Below are positions 38,082 through 46,847 of a DNA stretch of 64,000 nt, one piece after another; positions within the stretch are counted from its first letter, which is position 1; every line of letters starts with the position of its first letter. Source of the stretch: Paraburkholderia aromaticivorans. GTDB taxonomy: Bacteria > Pseudomonadota > Gammaproteobacteria > Burkholderiales > Burkholderiaceae. The DNA lies in the NCBI RefSeq assembly GCF_012689525.1, contig NZ_CP051516.1, positions 558,001 to 622,000 on the forward strand, read 5' to 3'. The notes beneath the pieces were generated by a model. That model was given only the letters and a program-made list of their open reading frames with translations. It was not told where the DNA came from and searched no databases. The position numbers were made by a program, and so were the translations under genes.

Positions 38082-38648
38082 ATGCAGATGAATCGGAATG
38101 CAGTCCGTCCGCCGCGATACCGTGGCTTCACGCTTGTCGAAACGCTGGCCGTTGTCGCGCTGCTGGCCGTGGTCGCTGTGATGGCCACGCCGTCGTTCGT
38201 GGCGTGGTACGTGCGAGATCAGGTCGACGCCCGCGCGAAGGCGCTTGCCTCGACGCTCGCTTATGCGCGCAGTGAAGCGTTACGCCGAGGCGCGCGCGTC
38301 ACCGTGTGCCGCATCGACGCCGCGCGGCATTGTCTTGCCGCGGGGCAGCCGTGCGGCAATGGCGTCGCTGACTGGTCGTGCGGTTGGGCCGTGCTGGCCG
38401 ACCGAGGCGGCACGCTATCGCTATTGCGTGCGCAACCTCTGCTTGCGGCCGTGAGCATCGTCAGCACGCAGACGAACCTCACGTTCACGCCGCCGGCGGG
38501 GCAATTAATCGGCACCTTTCGCAGTTTTGACATCGCGCCGCGTACGCCGTCGAGGGCGACGCAAGGGGACAAGTGGCGACGCTGCATTCGCATCGCAGCG
38601 GGCGGCCGCGCGCGGATCGTCGAGGGCGCATGCGGAGCAGCGTCATGA
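38082..38648 (+). CDS. GspH/FimT family type IV minor pseudopilin
   Basis: Prepilin-like protein that likely helps initiate type IV pilus assembly. The 188-residue product has a short basic leader followed by GFTLVETLAVVALLAVVAVM, the prepilin peptidase site (after Gly) with the conserved Glu5, then a helical stem and a Cys-containing globular domain. The ATG at 38082 is used. Its stop overlaps the start of the next pilin gene (ATGA). Confidence 0.9.
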   Translation: MQMNRNAVRPPRYRGFTLVETLAVVALLAVVAVMATPSFVAWYVRDQVDARAKALASTLAYARSEALRRGARVTVCRIDAARHCLAAGQPCGNGVADWSCGWAVLADRGGTLSLLRAQPLLAAVSIVSTQTNLTFTPPAGQLIGTFRSFDIAPRTPSRATQGDKWRRCIRIAAGGRARIVEGACGAAS

Positions 38649-39091
38649 GCCGATATTCGCAGACTCCGCACTCGCGCCGCTGCAAGTCCAAATGTGGCGG
38701 CAGCTCATTGATCGAAGTCATGCTGGCCGTCGCGTTGATGGCGGTCACGGCGCTAGGCTTGATCGCCGGTCAGTTATGGACCGCGCGCGAAGCCCGCGCG
38801 ATGTCCCTGCGCGAACATGCCGCCTGGATAGCCGATTCCGTCGCGGAGGCGATGTGCGCTCCCACCTCGGGCGACTCCGCAGTCAGGCAATGGAGCGCGC
38901 GGGCAGCGACACTTTTGCCGCATGGCGAAGCCTCGGTGGATGACATCGGCGGTGTGTCGGCTGCCCGTGTGACATGGACATCACTGCGCGACTTGCCACG
39001 TTCCGACGACGTGATCGACAAGCCCGCGTCCTGCGCCGGCGCGGATCTGCCCGTGGGCTCGTCGTGCGTGGTGTTGGCGTTTGCGAAATGA
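38645..39091 (+). CDS. pilV: Type IV pilus minor pilin PilV-like
   Basis: Minor pilin. The 148-residue product has a basic leader and the class III signal SSLIEVMLAVALMAVTALGL after Gly, retaining Glu5. The Phe at +1 is replaced by Ser. The start ATG overlaps the previous stop and has ggagcag upstream; longer frames are not supported. Its stop overlaps the next start, so the five pilin genes appear translationally coupled. Confidence 0.8.
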   Translation: MSRYSQTPHSRRCKSKCGGSSLIEVMLAVALMAVTALGLIAGQLWTAREARAMSLREHAAWIADSVAEAMCAPTSGDSAVRQWSARAATLLPHGEASVDDIGGVSAARVTWTSLRDLPRSDDVIDKPASCAGADLPVGSSCVVLAFAK

Positions 39092-39900
39092 CGCGGCGTT
39101 CGAATCCTGCTTACGGCCATACCCTGGTCGAATTCGTGATCGCCATGGCGCTGGGGCTGCTGGTGACTGCGGGTGCCGTCTCGCTCTATACGACGCAGCG
39201 GAGCGCATTCGAACGCGCGAGTGATGCGATGCGGATTCGCGAAGCCGGTCTGACTGCGCTGACGCTGATTGGCCAGCAATTGCAAATGGCCGGCTTCGTC
39301 CCCGCGGACATTGCGCGGTACAACAGTCCGCCGCCGATGTTCGGATGCTCGGGCGGCCGCCCGACCGGCGCCGACGATAGCCTCGCCTGCGAGACCTTGC
39401 CCAGTCACTCGGACGGCATCGCGGTCCGTTATGTCGGTGACAACGTCTCCACATGGCCATCGACCAGCGGGCAAACAACCGACTGTCTCGGACAGGCCGT
39501 GTCTGGCAGCAGCGCCGCACTCGGCGACCAGGGCGTCCCGGTCGTCAACCGGTACTTCGCGAGGGTCAGCGGTTCGACCGGTGAGCCGGAACTTTACTGC
39601 GAGGGCAACGGCAAGACGGGATCCGCGCAGCCGCTGGTCGAAGGCATCGAGCGTTTGCGGATCAAGTACTGGCTAGCCGATGGGCTGGCCGCGATCGACG
39701 CGTCGGCCGTGACGGCCGATCAATGGGCGAAGATCGTCGCCGTCGATCTTTGCGTGCTTGTACGCGGCGCGCCACGGGGACAACAGCGTTCGCGCTATAT
39801 CGATTGCGATGGCGTGAGCGCTCTCGCTGCGGATTCACGACCTCGCCAGGCGTTCTCGCGGCGTGTGGCGATACGCAATCACGCGGAGGATTCGCTGTGA
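39088..39900 (+). CDS. pilW: Type IV pilus minor pilin PilW-like
   Basis: Minor pilin. The 270-residue product has the prepilin signal G-HTLVEFVIAMALGLLVTAG with Glu5 and a long C-terminal domain that contains several cysteines (for example MFGCSGG and LACETLP). The PilW-type RIREAGLTALTLIGQQLQMAGF follows the membrane helix. It overlaps both neighbours by 4 bases. Confidence 0.85.
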   Translation: MTRRSNPAYGHTLVEFVIAMALGLLVTAGAVSLYTTQRSAFERASDAMRIREAGLTALTLIGQQLQMAGFVPADIARYNSPPPMFGCSGGRPTGADDSLACETLPSHSDGIAVRYVGDNVSTWPSTSGQTTDCLGQAVSGSSAALGDQGVPVVNRYFARVSGSTGEPELYCEGNGKTGSAQPLVEGIERLRIKYWLADGLAAIDASAVTADQWAKIVAVDLCVLVRGAPRGQQRSRYIDCDGVSALAADSRPRQAFSRRVAIRNHAEDSL

Positions 39901-40517
39901 CGAAACCACGAAGGGAAAAGCAGCCGAGCCGCACGCAGGGGAAGCGCATGAGACGTCACGGTCATCTGGCAAACCCGGCAAACCCGGCAGGCCTTAGTCG
40001 AACGCGGTGCAACGCGCCACGCACCAGGCAACGAGGCATGGTCCTGCCGATCGTCCTGCTGATTTCAACAATGATGCTGGTCACTTCCGCAGTCTGGTTC
40101 GAAACATCGCTCGCGGCGGCGCGTGGCACCACTAACGTTCGCGAGTACTTGCAGGCCTTTCACGCCGCGGATTCGGCGCTGACCTTATGCGCCCGCAGTG
40201 TCATCGCGGCTGCCAGCGCGCAGTCCACAGCACCGCTGCCGGCCGCGTCCGGTGCGCCGGCGCAATGGAAACTCGCAGCTGCATTCGAAGCAGGCGCCGT
40301 CACACCCGTGGCGCAATGGCCAGGATCGCTGCGCGCGCCGCAATGTCTGATCGAGGCCTGGCGTCTCGCCACTCGTGCCGATGCCAGGGCGTATTTATTG
40401 ACTTCGCGCGGTTTCGGCCGCGCCAGCGAGTCGCAGGTATGGCTGCAGATGGAACTGGTGATCGACGGCGGGAAGATCGAACGTCATTGGCGCCGCATTG
40501 CCGCCAGGCCCTTTTGA
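39897..40517 (+). CDS. pilX: Type IV pilus assembly protein PilX-like
   Basis: Minor pilin component. The 206-residue product has a long basic N-terminal extension, then QRGMVLPIVLLISTMMLVTS, typical of PilX N-termini that lack Glu5. A helical stem and a globular domain with two Cys follow. I chose the GTG at 39897 because it overlaps the pilW stop and has ggagga at good spacing; an ATG at 39948 with aggggaag is an alternative. Confidence 0.78.
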   Translation: MTKPRREKQPSRTQGKRMRRHGHLANPANPAGLSRTRCNAPRTRQRGMVLPIVLLISTMMLVTSAVWFETSLAAARGTTNVREYLQAFHAADSALTLCARSVIAAASAQSTAPLPAASGAPAQWKLAAAFEAGAVTPVAQWPGSLRAPQCLIEAWRLATRADARAYLLTSRGFGRASESQVWLQMELVIDGGKIERHWRRIAARPF

Positions 40518-40527
40518 CGGAGGCGAC

Positions 40528-40956
40528 ATGAAGCCGCATGCATCCGGATTCACGCTGCTCGAGTTGATGATTACGCTAGCAATTGCCGCCACGCTGGCCG
40601 TCTTTGCCGTGCCTTCGTATCGCAGCCATGTTGCGCGAACTCATCGAATCGACGCGGCATCCGCGCTCTATCGCGCGGCTCAATTCATCGAGGGAGCGAC
40701 AAACGACAGCGCGTCGACATTGCCCGCGGGCCTCGATCAGGCGCCGCAATTCGGCACGGCTGTCTACCGCCTGCATGTAATGCCCGCGGACGATGCAAAC
40801 GGTGGCTATGCGATCGAGGCAACGCCGAACGAATCCGGCCCGATGCGCGACGACACATGCGGCATTTTTACGCTTGATGCGACAGGATTACGCGGCAACA
40901 AAAACGCGGCAGCAGGTTCGACAGCCGCTAGCGGCGACTGCTGGAATACGAGCTAG
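40528..40956 (+). CDS. pilE: Type IV pilin, PilE-like minor pilin
   Basis: The 142-residue product has a very short leader (MKPHASG) then FTLLELMITLAIAATLAVFA with Glu5, a YRSHVARTHRIDAASALYR stem and a C-terminal pair of cysteines (CGIF, CWNTS), like PilE of pseudomonads. The ATG at 40528 has gaggcgac upstream. It is the last gene of the cluster; no pilY1-type adhesin gene is present between pilX and pilE. Confidence 0.85.
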   Translation: MKPHASGFTLLELMITLAIAATLAVFAVPSYRSHVARTHRIDAASALYRAAQFIEGATNDSASTLPAGLDQAPQFGTAVYRLHVMPADDANGGYAIEATPNESGPMRDDTCGIFTLDATGLRGNKNAAAGSTAASGDCWNTS

Positions 40957-40995
40957 TGAACGGAACGGAACCGAACCGACACGAATCGTCGCGCG

Positions 40996-41475
40996 TCAGT
41001 AACCACTATCCGTCGACTCAACCTTGCTGCCCGACGACGCCGCCGAATCGCGCTTCATCTGCTGCCAGATCCGATAGGCTTCCCACCCGGCAAGCCCAAG
41101 GCTGCCCCACTTGAGCACGGGTTTGGCGCCGGCTACGACCGTTGCGCGCAGCGGCTTGGCAAGCACGATCGAGGCGATCGAGCTAATGAGCGGATATTGT
41201 TTGAGGAGGGCGCCGATGCTGGCCGCGTTGATAAAACTCGCCTTCGAGCCCTTGCCGATGCGCATGCCGCCGAAGCCCGGCAGGATGAATTTGAGCCAAC
41301 TGAAGTGCGTGACCGCCTGTCGCAACTCCATGGTCGCCTGAGCGAGTTCCATTCGCTCGACATCCGCGCGCACCAGCAGCAGTTCTTTGCGCAGTGCGCG
41401 CAAATGCGGCGCGCTCAGATCTTTGGCCTGGTGGCGCTTGTTACGGAACGCGGTATCGGAATGGATCTGGCTCAT
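40996..41475 (-). CDS. DUF3318-type protein
   Basis: Function unknown. The 159-residue product is helical, with an N-terminal segment rich in Leu/Arg/Glu (LRALRKELLLVRADVERMEL) and weakly hydrophobic stretches around residues 85-130. I recall similar proteins, often called DUF3318, beside YqjD/YqjE-like genes in Burkholderiaceae; this assignment is from memory. It is the last of three minus-strand genes, 112 bases after the holin-like gene. Confidence 0.6.
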   Translation of the reverse strand: MSQIHSDTAFRNKRHQAKDLSAPHLRALRKELLLVRADVERMELAQATMELRQAVTHFSWLKFILPGFGGMRIGKGSKASFINAASIGALLKQYPLISSIASIVLAKPLRATVVAGAKPVLKWGSLGLAGWEAYRIWQQMKRDSAASSGSKVESTDSGY

Positions 41476-41587
41476 GGCGTGTCGGCGGCAGTGAAGGTGG
41501 AGCAGTGGAACGGCGCTGCAAATCGCGCGAGTTTCTAAGCAAGACGCAGGACCAAGACGCGTAGAGCACGCCGTTGCGTCTTCCGGG

Positions 41588-41974
41588 TCACGGTTTGCGA
41601 AACACGTCGCGGTCTTTCTCGAACTCGGCGAGAGTCGCTTCGAACACCATTGGCGCGTTACGCAAACCGCTGCGCGCTTTTAGTGCACAGACTAATCCCG
41701 CAATCGCGTAGACCGCCGTGATGCCGGCAAGCGCCTGCCAGCGGTAGGTGTCCCAAAAAGCGATGGCGATCAGCGCCGTCAACGCGATCAGAGCCATGGT
41801 GGCGAGCATCATGGCGGCAAGGCCGAGGAACAGCACGGCGAGCAAACGGTCCTTTTCTTCGGCGAGTTCGATGCCGACCAGTTCCAGCCGCGTTTGCAGA
41901 ATGGCAAACACGGAACCGATTATGCGGCGCAACGGACTATGTTCTCCGCGCTGCGATTGTGTTTCGATCGTCAT
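41588..41974 (-). CDS. Phage holin superfamily III / YqjE-type membrane protein (DUF1469)
   Basis: The 128-residue product has two adjacent membrane helices around residues 45-105 (LLAVLFLGLAAMMLATMALI and WQALAGITAVYAIAGLVCAL) and polar ends. The EKDRLLAVL and RLELVGIELAEEK pattern is typical of the YqjE family. Despite the holin-superfamily name, no phage genes are nearby. It lies between the DUF883 and DUF3318 genes. Confidence 0.75.
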   Translation of the reverse strand: MTIETQSQRGEHSPLRRIIGSVFAILQTRLELVGIELAEEKDRLLAVLFLGLAAMMLATMALIALTALIAIAFWDTYRWQALAGITAVYAIAGLVCALKARSGLRNAPMVFEATLAEFEKDRDVFRKP

Positions 41975-42106
41975 GGCTGTGGGCGTTGCGCGTGAAGGCC
42001 TAACCGGCGCGCGCGCGCGCCAGAAGAAGCGGACCGGCCAGGCGTGCGCCGGTCAACTCGATTCGATGGTGCGCCGGACGAGACACGCCCGGCGGCATCG
42101 CCAGTG

Positions 42107-42409
42107 TTACTTGCGGTTGATCAACAGCCCAAGCAGCACACCGGCGCCAGCGGCGATGCCGATGGATGCCCACGGATGCTCGTGCACGTAGTCGTCGGTG
42201 GCGCGGGCCGCCTTCTTGCCTTTTTCGACCACCACGACCTGAACGTCGGCCGCCTTTTCCTTGGCTTGCTTCAGGCGCGTCAGCGCCGTTTCACGCAGTT
42301 CCGAAGCACGCTCGCCGGTGGCGCTCGCGGCCTGTTTCAGCAGATCTTCAGCGTCCGCGAGGACGGTTTTGATATCCGACATCAATCTCTCCTTGTTGAT
42401 TTCCGACAT
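42107..42409 (-). CDS. DUF883 family protein (YqjD/ElaB-like)
   Basis: The 100-residue product has a long amphipathic helix (DIKTVLADAEDLLKQAASAT) and a single C-terminal membrane anchor HPWASIGIAAGAGVLLGLLI, the YqjD/ElaB pattern. E. coli relatives are inner-membrane proteins that bind ribosomes in stationary phase. The ATG at 42409 has ggggag upstream. First gene of the three-gene operon. Confidence 0.88.
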   Translation of the reverse strand: MSEINKERLMSDIKTVLADAEDLLKQAASATGERASELRETALTRLKQAKEKAADVQVVVVEKGKKAARATDDYVHEHPWASIGIAAGAGVLLGLLINRK

Positions 42410-42751
42410 TGACAACTCCCCTTCGTCTCACGCCACGCGTGAATCGTAACCAAAGAAACGGCCGCTGGCGAGCGCAGGGCTCGGTTGGTTCACAACTCCG
42501 CACGAACCGTTCCCGGTTGAAGCATAGCCACAAACAACGCCACCGCCGCACAACGTGCACACAAAGTTTGCTTAAGATGGAGTTGATCTGTCCCGCAAAG
42601 TTTCCACTAAATCGGTGAAAATTACAAAAACGCATAAAGTAGTGACGCAATGTTGGTTCGTCATACACCGTCACTCCCGTATGCTTTATCGTTGCGGGGC
42701 GCCGCGTGTGAATGCTTGTGCGGCAATGTCCAAACCCATAGGAGATGCACA
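42410..42751. other. Intergenic region between DUF883 and peroxiredoxin genes
   Basis: About 340 bases separate the divergent genes. The part near 42550-42650 is less GC-rich, and plausible promoter-like sequences occur there. No OxyR-type or other operator was recognised. Short frames here lack coding character. Confidence 0.4.
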
Positions 42752-43390
42752 ATGAGTCTACGTCTTGGCGATATCGCGCCGGATTTCGAACAGCAGTCGA
42801 GTGTCGGCCCGATCAAATTCCACGAATGGCTGGGCGATAGTTGGGGCGTCTTGTTCTCGCATCCCGCCGACTTCACGCCGGTCTGCACGACCGAACTCGG
42901 CTTGACCGCCAAGCTGGCCGACGAATTCGAGAAGCGCAATGTGAAGACCATCGCGTTGTCGGTCGACAGCGCCGAGTCGCACAAAGAGTGGATCAAAGAC
43001 ATTAACGAGACTCAAGCCGCCAATGTCGGCTTCCCGATTCTCGCGGACAGCGATCGCAAGGTTGCCGAACTGTACGACATGATCCACCCGAACGCGAACG
43101 AGACGCTCACGGTGCGCTCGCTGTTCGTGATCGACCCGAAGAAGAAGGTGCGCCTGATCATCACCTATCCGGCCAGCACCGGCCGCAACTTCGACGAAGT
43201 GCTGCGCGTGATCGATTCGCTGCAACTCACCGACAGCCACTCGGTCGCTACGCCGGGCAACTGGAAGCAGGGCGATGACGTGGTGATCGTCCCGTCGCTG
43301 AAGGACGAGGAAATCATCAAGCAGAAGTTCCCGAAGGGCTACAAGGCGCTGCGTCCGTATCTGCGCATGACGCCGCAGCCGAACAAGTAA
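42752..43390 (+). CDS. 1-Cys peroxiredoxin (Prx6 type)
   Basis: Thiol peroxidase that reduces hydrogen and organic peroxides. The 212-residue product has the active-site motif HPADFTPVCTTE with the peroxidatic Cys at residue 45. There is no other cysteine, so it needs an external reductant. The long C-terminus (WKQGDDVVIVPSLKDEE) matches the Prx6 group. The ATG at 42752 has aggagatg upstream; the frame opens at 42650 without support. A terminator follows. Confidence 0.94.
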   Translation: MSLRLGDIAPDFEQQSSVGPIKFHEWLGDSWGVLFSHPADFTPVCTTELGLTAKLADEFEKRNVKTIALSVDSAESHKEWIKDINETQAANVGFPILADSDRKVAELYDMIHPNANETLTVRSLFVIDPKKKVRLIITYPASTGRNFDEVLRVIDSLQLTDSHSVATPGNWKQGDDVVIVPSLKDEEIIKQKFPKGYKALRPYLRMTPQPNK

Positions 43391-43444
43391 GCGGCTGATG
43401 CGCCACGAAGCGGGCCGTTAGCCGCGGCGCGCTGTGTCGAACGA

Positions 43445-43478
43445 AAAAAAGCCAGTTCACGAGTGACCTGGCTTTTTT
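43445..43478. terminator. Bidirectional intrinsic terminator
   Basis: aaaaaagccag at 43445-43455 pairs with ctggctttttt at 43468-43478. The A run on one side and T run on the other make it functional in both directions. It lies between the convergent peroxiredoxin and gcdH genes. Confidence 0.8.
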
Positions 43479-43540
43479 ATCGTGCTGCGCAAACCTGCCG
43501 CAATCGGAGCAATCCGCGCGATCCGCGCTTCAGAAAACCT

Positions 43541-44731
43541 TCAGAAAAAAGCCTGAATACCGGTTTGCGCGCGCCCAAGAATCAGCGCGTGAATGTCGTG
43601 CGTACCTTCGTAGGTGTTCACCACTTCCAGATTCACCAGATGCCGCGCGATGCCGAACTCGTCCGAGATGCCGTTGCCGCCGAGCATGTCGCGTGCGAGC
43701 CGCGCAATGTCCAACGCCTTGCCGCATGAATTGCGCTTCATGATCGAGGTGATCTCGACGGCCGCGGTGCCTTCGTCCTTCATGCGGCCGAGGCGCAGCA
43801 CGCCTTGCAGACCGAGCGTGATCTCGGTTTGCATGTCGGCGAGCTTCTTCTGGATCAACTGGTTCGCGGCGAGCGGCCGGCCGAACTGCTTGCGATCCAG
43901 CACATACTGACGCGCGGTATGCCAGCATGATTCAGCCGCACCGAGCGCGCCCCAGGCAATGCCGTAGCGCGCCGAGTTCAGGCACGTGAACGGACCGCGC
44001 AAGCCGCTGACTTCGGGGAAACGATTCTCTTCCGGCACGAACACTTCGTCGAGCACGATCTCGCCGGTGATCGACGCGCGCAGGCCTACTTTGCTATGGA
44101 TGGTCGGCGCCGACAGCCCCTTCCAGCCCTTCTCGAGAATGAAGCCGCGGATCGCGTCCTTGCCGTTTTCTTCGAGCTTCGCCCACACGACGAACACGTC
44201 GGCGATCGGCGAATTAGTGATCCACATCTTCGAGCCCGACAGCGAATAACCGCCGTCGACCTTCTTGGCCCGCGTGACCATGCTGCCCGGATCGGAGCCG
44301 TGATTCGGTTCGGTCAGGCCGAAGCAGCCGATCCATTCGCCGGTGACGAGCTTCGGCAGGTATTTCTGCTTCTGCGCTTCCGAGCCGAACTCGTAGATCG
44401 GCACCATGACCAGCGACGACTGCACCGACATCATCGACCGGTAGCCGGAATCCACGCGTTCCACTTCACGTGCGATCAACCCATACGCCACGTAGTTCAG
44501 ACCGGGGCCGCCATACTGCTCAGGAATGGTCGGGCCGAGCAGGCCGAGTTCGCCCATCTCGCGAAAGATCTCGATGTCGGTCTTCTCATGACGGAACGCT
44601 TCGAGCACACGCGGCTGCAGCTTGTCCTGCGCGTAGGCCGCGGCGGCGTCGCGCACCATGCGTTCGTCTTCGGTGAGCTGCTGATCCAGCAGCAACGGGT
44701 CTTCCCAGTGAAACTGCGCGGCCTCGGCCAT
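43541..44731 (-). CDS. gcdH: Glutaryl-CoA dehydrogenase
   Basis: FAD enzyme that oxidises and decarboxylates glutaryl-CoA to crotonyl-CoA in lysine, tryptophan and benzoate breakdown. The 396-residue product is an acyl-CoA dehydrogenase with [15 protein letters not shown] (an Arg in the substrate pocket distinctive of this subfamily), [15 protein letters not shown], and the catalytic Glu in [17 protein letters not shown] near the C-terminus. It is divergent from an IclR-type regulator and ends at the shared terminator. Confidence 0.94.
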   Translation of the reverse strand: MAEAAQFHWEDPLLLDQQLTEDERMVRDAAAAYAQDKLQPRVLEAFRHEKTDIEIFREMGELGLLGPTIPEQYGGPGLNYVAYGLIAREVERVDSGYRSMMSVQSSLVMVPIYEFGSEAQKQKYLPKLVTGEWIGCFGLTEPNHGSDPGSMVTRAKKVDGGYSLSGSKMWITNSPIADVFVVWAKLEENGKDAIRGFILEKGWKGLSAPTIHSKVGLRASITGEIVLDEVFVPEENRFPEVSGLRGPFTCLNSARYGIAWGALGAAESCWHTARQYVLDRKQFGRPLAANQLIQKKLADMQTEITLGLQGVLRLGRMKDEGTAAVEITSIMKRNSCGKALDIARLARDMLGGNGISDEFGIARHLVNLEVVNTYEGTHDIHALILGRAQTGIQAFF

Positions 44732-44783
44732 GGCTTATCTCCTGATTCCTTGCTTGACGGAAACGTGTTTGCGCTTGACTTGT

Positions 44784-44800
44784 GTTCCGCTATGCGAAAC
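44784..44800. promoter_or_regulatory. Candidate IclR-family operator between gcdH and the regulator
   Basis: gttccgc at 44784-44790 and gcgaaac at 44794-44800 form a 17-base near-palindrome (6 of 7 pairs) with a 3-base centre. IclR-type regulators bind sites of this size and symmetry. It sits in the 104-base gap between the divergent genes. Confidence 0.4.
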
Positions 44801-44835
44801 AATGTTTTGCAAACCACGTCCGAGTGTATCACCCC

Positions 44836-45621
44836 ATGACGCCAACATCTACTCCCTCTGAACCGCTCGACGAGCGCAAATTTGTCGTCGCCCTGGCACG
44901 CGGGCTGGATTTGCTGCGTGCGTTCAAGCCGGGCGAAACGATGCTCGGCAACCGCGATTTCGTCGAGCGCACGGGTTTACCGAAGGCGACCGTCAACCGT
45001 CTGGCCTACACGCTGACTGTGCTCGGCTATCTGCGGCTCGACGAAACGCTGGGGAAATACGCGCTCGACGCCGGTGTGTTGTCGCTCGGTTTCGCGCTGC
45101 TCTCGGGTACGGACACGCTCGAACTCGCGCGCCCGCACATGCGCGTGTTCGCACGCGAGGTGGGCGCGGCGGTCTCGCTCGGTTGCCGCGACGGGCTTGA
45201 CATGATTTATCTGGAGACAATCCGCAGCGAAACGGCGTTGACGCTTGGGCTGGCATCCGGTTCGAAACTGTCGATGCTGACGAGTTCGATGGGCCGCGCC
45301 TATCTGGCCGTGCAACCGTTCGACGTGCGCGCTGCGTTATTGGTCGAACTAAAAAAGGCGGCGGGCAAGGAAGGCGCCGAACTGGTCGCCGACGCCGAGA
45401 AAGAAATCGCCGCCTTCGCCGCGCAGCGCTGCTGCTATTCGTTCCGCGCGTGGCATGACGATGTCAACGCGGTTGCCGTGCCGTTTCGCGAGCCGCGCGA
45501 AGGGCGCTGGCTGGTGCTGAGTTGCAGCGGGCCGGCGTCTTCGATGGGAGAGGATGTGTTTCGTGACAACGTCGCGCCACGGCTGAAGGCGCTCGCGCGG
45601 CGTTTGGGCGATACCGGTTGA
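44836..45621 (+). CDS. IclR family transcriptional regulator
   Basis: The 261-residue product has an N-terminal winged helix (ALARGLDLLRAFKPGE to GLPKATVNRLAYTLTVLGYL) and a C-terminal ligand-binding domain (YLETIRSETALTLGL, SSMGRAYLA, CYSFRAWHDDVNAVAVPF). Divergent from gcdH, so it probably controls glutaryl-CoA metabolism and its own gene; the ligand is unknown. Its close resemblance to the PcaR/PobR type rests on my reading only. The ATG at 44836 is chosen over a GTG at 44782 that lies in the operator. Confidence 0.88.
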   Translation: MTPTSTPSEPLDERKFVVALARGLDLLRAFKPGETMLGNRDFVERTGLPKATVNRLAYTLTVLGYLRLDETLGKYALDAGVLSLGFALLSGTDTLELARPHMRVFAREVGAAVSLGCRDGLDMIYLETIRSETALTLGLASGSKLSMLTSSMGRAYLAVQPFDVRAALLVELKKAAGKEGAELVADAEKEIAAFAAQRCCYSFRAWHDDVNAVAVPFREPREGRWLVLSCSGPASSMGEDVFRDNVAPRLKALARRLGDTG

Positions 45622-45659
45622 AGCGGGCGGCGCGTGTGCCGACGCGTCAATCCAATGAC

Positions 45660-46553
45660 TCAAACGGCCCGGTCGTGATAATGCGCATTGAACAACGGCC
45701 CTTGCACGAAACGCACGTCGTACTGCTGCAACGCCTCGAATTGCGTTTCATCCACGACACGGTTGAAGATCAGCGGAATCCGCAACCGGCCTGCATAACC
45801 CACTAGCGGTTTAACCGTGGCATCGCGCAAAGCGGTCCCTGCATCCATCTTGAGAAAGTCGAGCCGCGCGGTCTCCGACACCGACAGAATCTGCCCCGCG
45901 TTGGACAGATTGCCCGCCACCTTGAAGCCATAGTGCTGGTAGCTCTTGGTCAAATAGCCGAGAAAGGTCTTGTGCGCAACCGCCGCAGCCGGCAACTCGA
46001 TGACCACCCGCGACGGGTTCAATCCGAACGACACCAGCACGCTCGAAAAATGCCGCCCGTGGTCGTACTTCACGCTCTTGAGCAGCCGCTCGTGCACGCG
46101 CAGAAACAGCATTCCATGCCGTTGCGCGCCAAAGAAATTGATGGCGTGCAGCGCACGTGACATGCGGTCGAGCGCGACCAACTCCTGATCGTCGGCGATA
46201 CGGTCGAACGGATCGAACACGTCGAACGGCGCCGCGTCGAGCCGGTGCGTGACGGCCTGGAAGCCGAGTTCATCGCCGAAACGGTCCACTCCCTCGACCC
46301 CCGACGAAAGCGACTGCGCCAACGCATGCACGCTGATATCGAAGATCGGCTCGTAGGCACTGGCGAGTTCGAAGCCGTCGAATTGCGCCAGCGCGACGTC
46401 GTGATGCAAGCCTTGCCCCATCACCAGATGCTCGCCGAGAAACGGATGATCGGCGGAGCGGGCAATGAGGTTGGGGATGGTCGGCGGAATCATGTAGACG
46501 TGTGAATGGCGATAGAGAGGCGCTCGGCGCGGCAACTCGACGCTTTGCCGCAT
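45660..46553 (-). CDS. Degenerate EAL-domain protein
   Basis: A cyclic-di-GMP phosphodiesterase fold that appears to have lost catalysis. The 297-residue product has an EAL-like core: YEPIFDI in place of YQPIVD, GVEGVDRFG where EAL is expected, VIELP (Glu retained), and LDFLKMD. The loop that should read DDFG reads GNLS, and LFLNVH reads LFLRVH. These losses remove metal ligands. It may bind c-di-GMP or act through protein contacts. The N-terminal ~50 residues are unassigned; another ATG at 46493 is possible. Convergent with the IclR gene. Confidence 0.8.
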   Translation of the reverse strand: MRQSVELPRRAPLYRHSHVYMIPPTIPNLIARSADHPFLGEHLVMGQGLHHDVALAQFDGFELASAYEPIFDISVHALAQSLSSGVEGVDRFGDELGFQAVTHRLDAAPFDVFDPFDRIADDQELVALDRMSRALHAINFFGAQRHGMLFLRVHERLLKSVKYDHGRHFSSVLVSFGLNPSRVVIELPAAAVAHKTFLGYLTKSYQHYGFKVAGNLSNAGQILSVSETARLDFLKMDAGTALRDATVKPLVGYAGRLRIPLIFNRVVDETQFEALQQYDVRFVQGPLFNAHYHDRAV

Positions 46554-46679
46554 CCATTGATGGTAGCAGTCTGCGCCGTGCTCACATGAACAAATTGCTC
46601 ATAACGTTATCCGCCGAACGCTTGTGCCGACGGGCCGTCCGAGGTTTTCAGGCGACTTTTCAGGGTTTACGTTAATTTC

Positions 46680-46709
46680 ACTATACGTAATTCGTTTTAC
46701 TATACGTAA
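46680..46709 (+). promoter_or_regulatory. Two actatacgtaa direct repeats upstream of the aromatic transporter-hmgA-fahA operon
   Basis: actatacgtaa occurs at 46680-46690 and 46699-46709, 19 bases apart. An upstream ttacg (46667-46671) forms an inverted half with the first cgtaa. They lie 140-170 bases before the transporter ATG in AT-richer sequence. The arrangement suggests a regulator-binding site or overlapping promoter elements; the regulator is not in the window unless the IclR protein acts here. Confidence 0.45.
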
Positions 46710-46847
46710 CTTGCGATGCGGCTGCGATCACGCGCTGGCTTGTGCCGTGCGCGCAGTCGAGGCGCCGATCACAGGCGCTTTCCGGCAGTGTTCAGCCCCA
46801 CCGCAACCAACGAACAATCCATCCAGTCAGCATCAGGAGACGACCCA

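Noticed and set aside
41588..41974. Phage holin gene as evidence of a prophage
   Set aside because: The family name is historical; neighbours are YqjD-like and DUF3318-type genes, and there are no phage genes nearby.
42000..42020. Run of alternating gcgcgc as a regulatory site
   Set aside because: It is a simple dinucleotide run in a short intergenic gap and common in GC-rich DNA.
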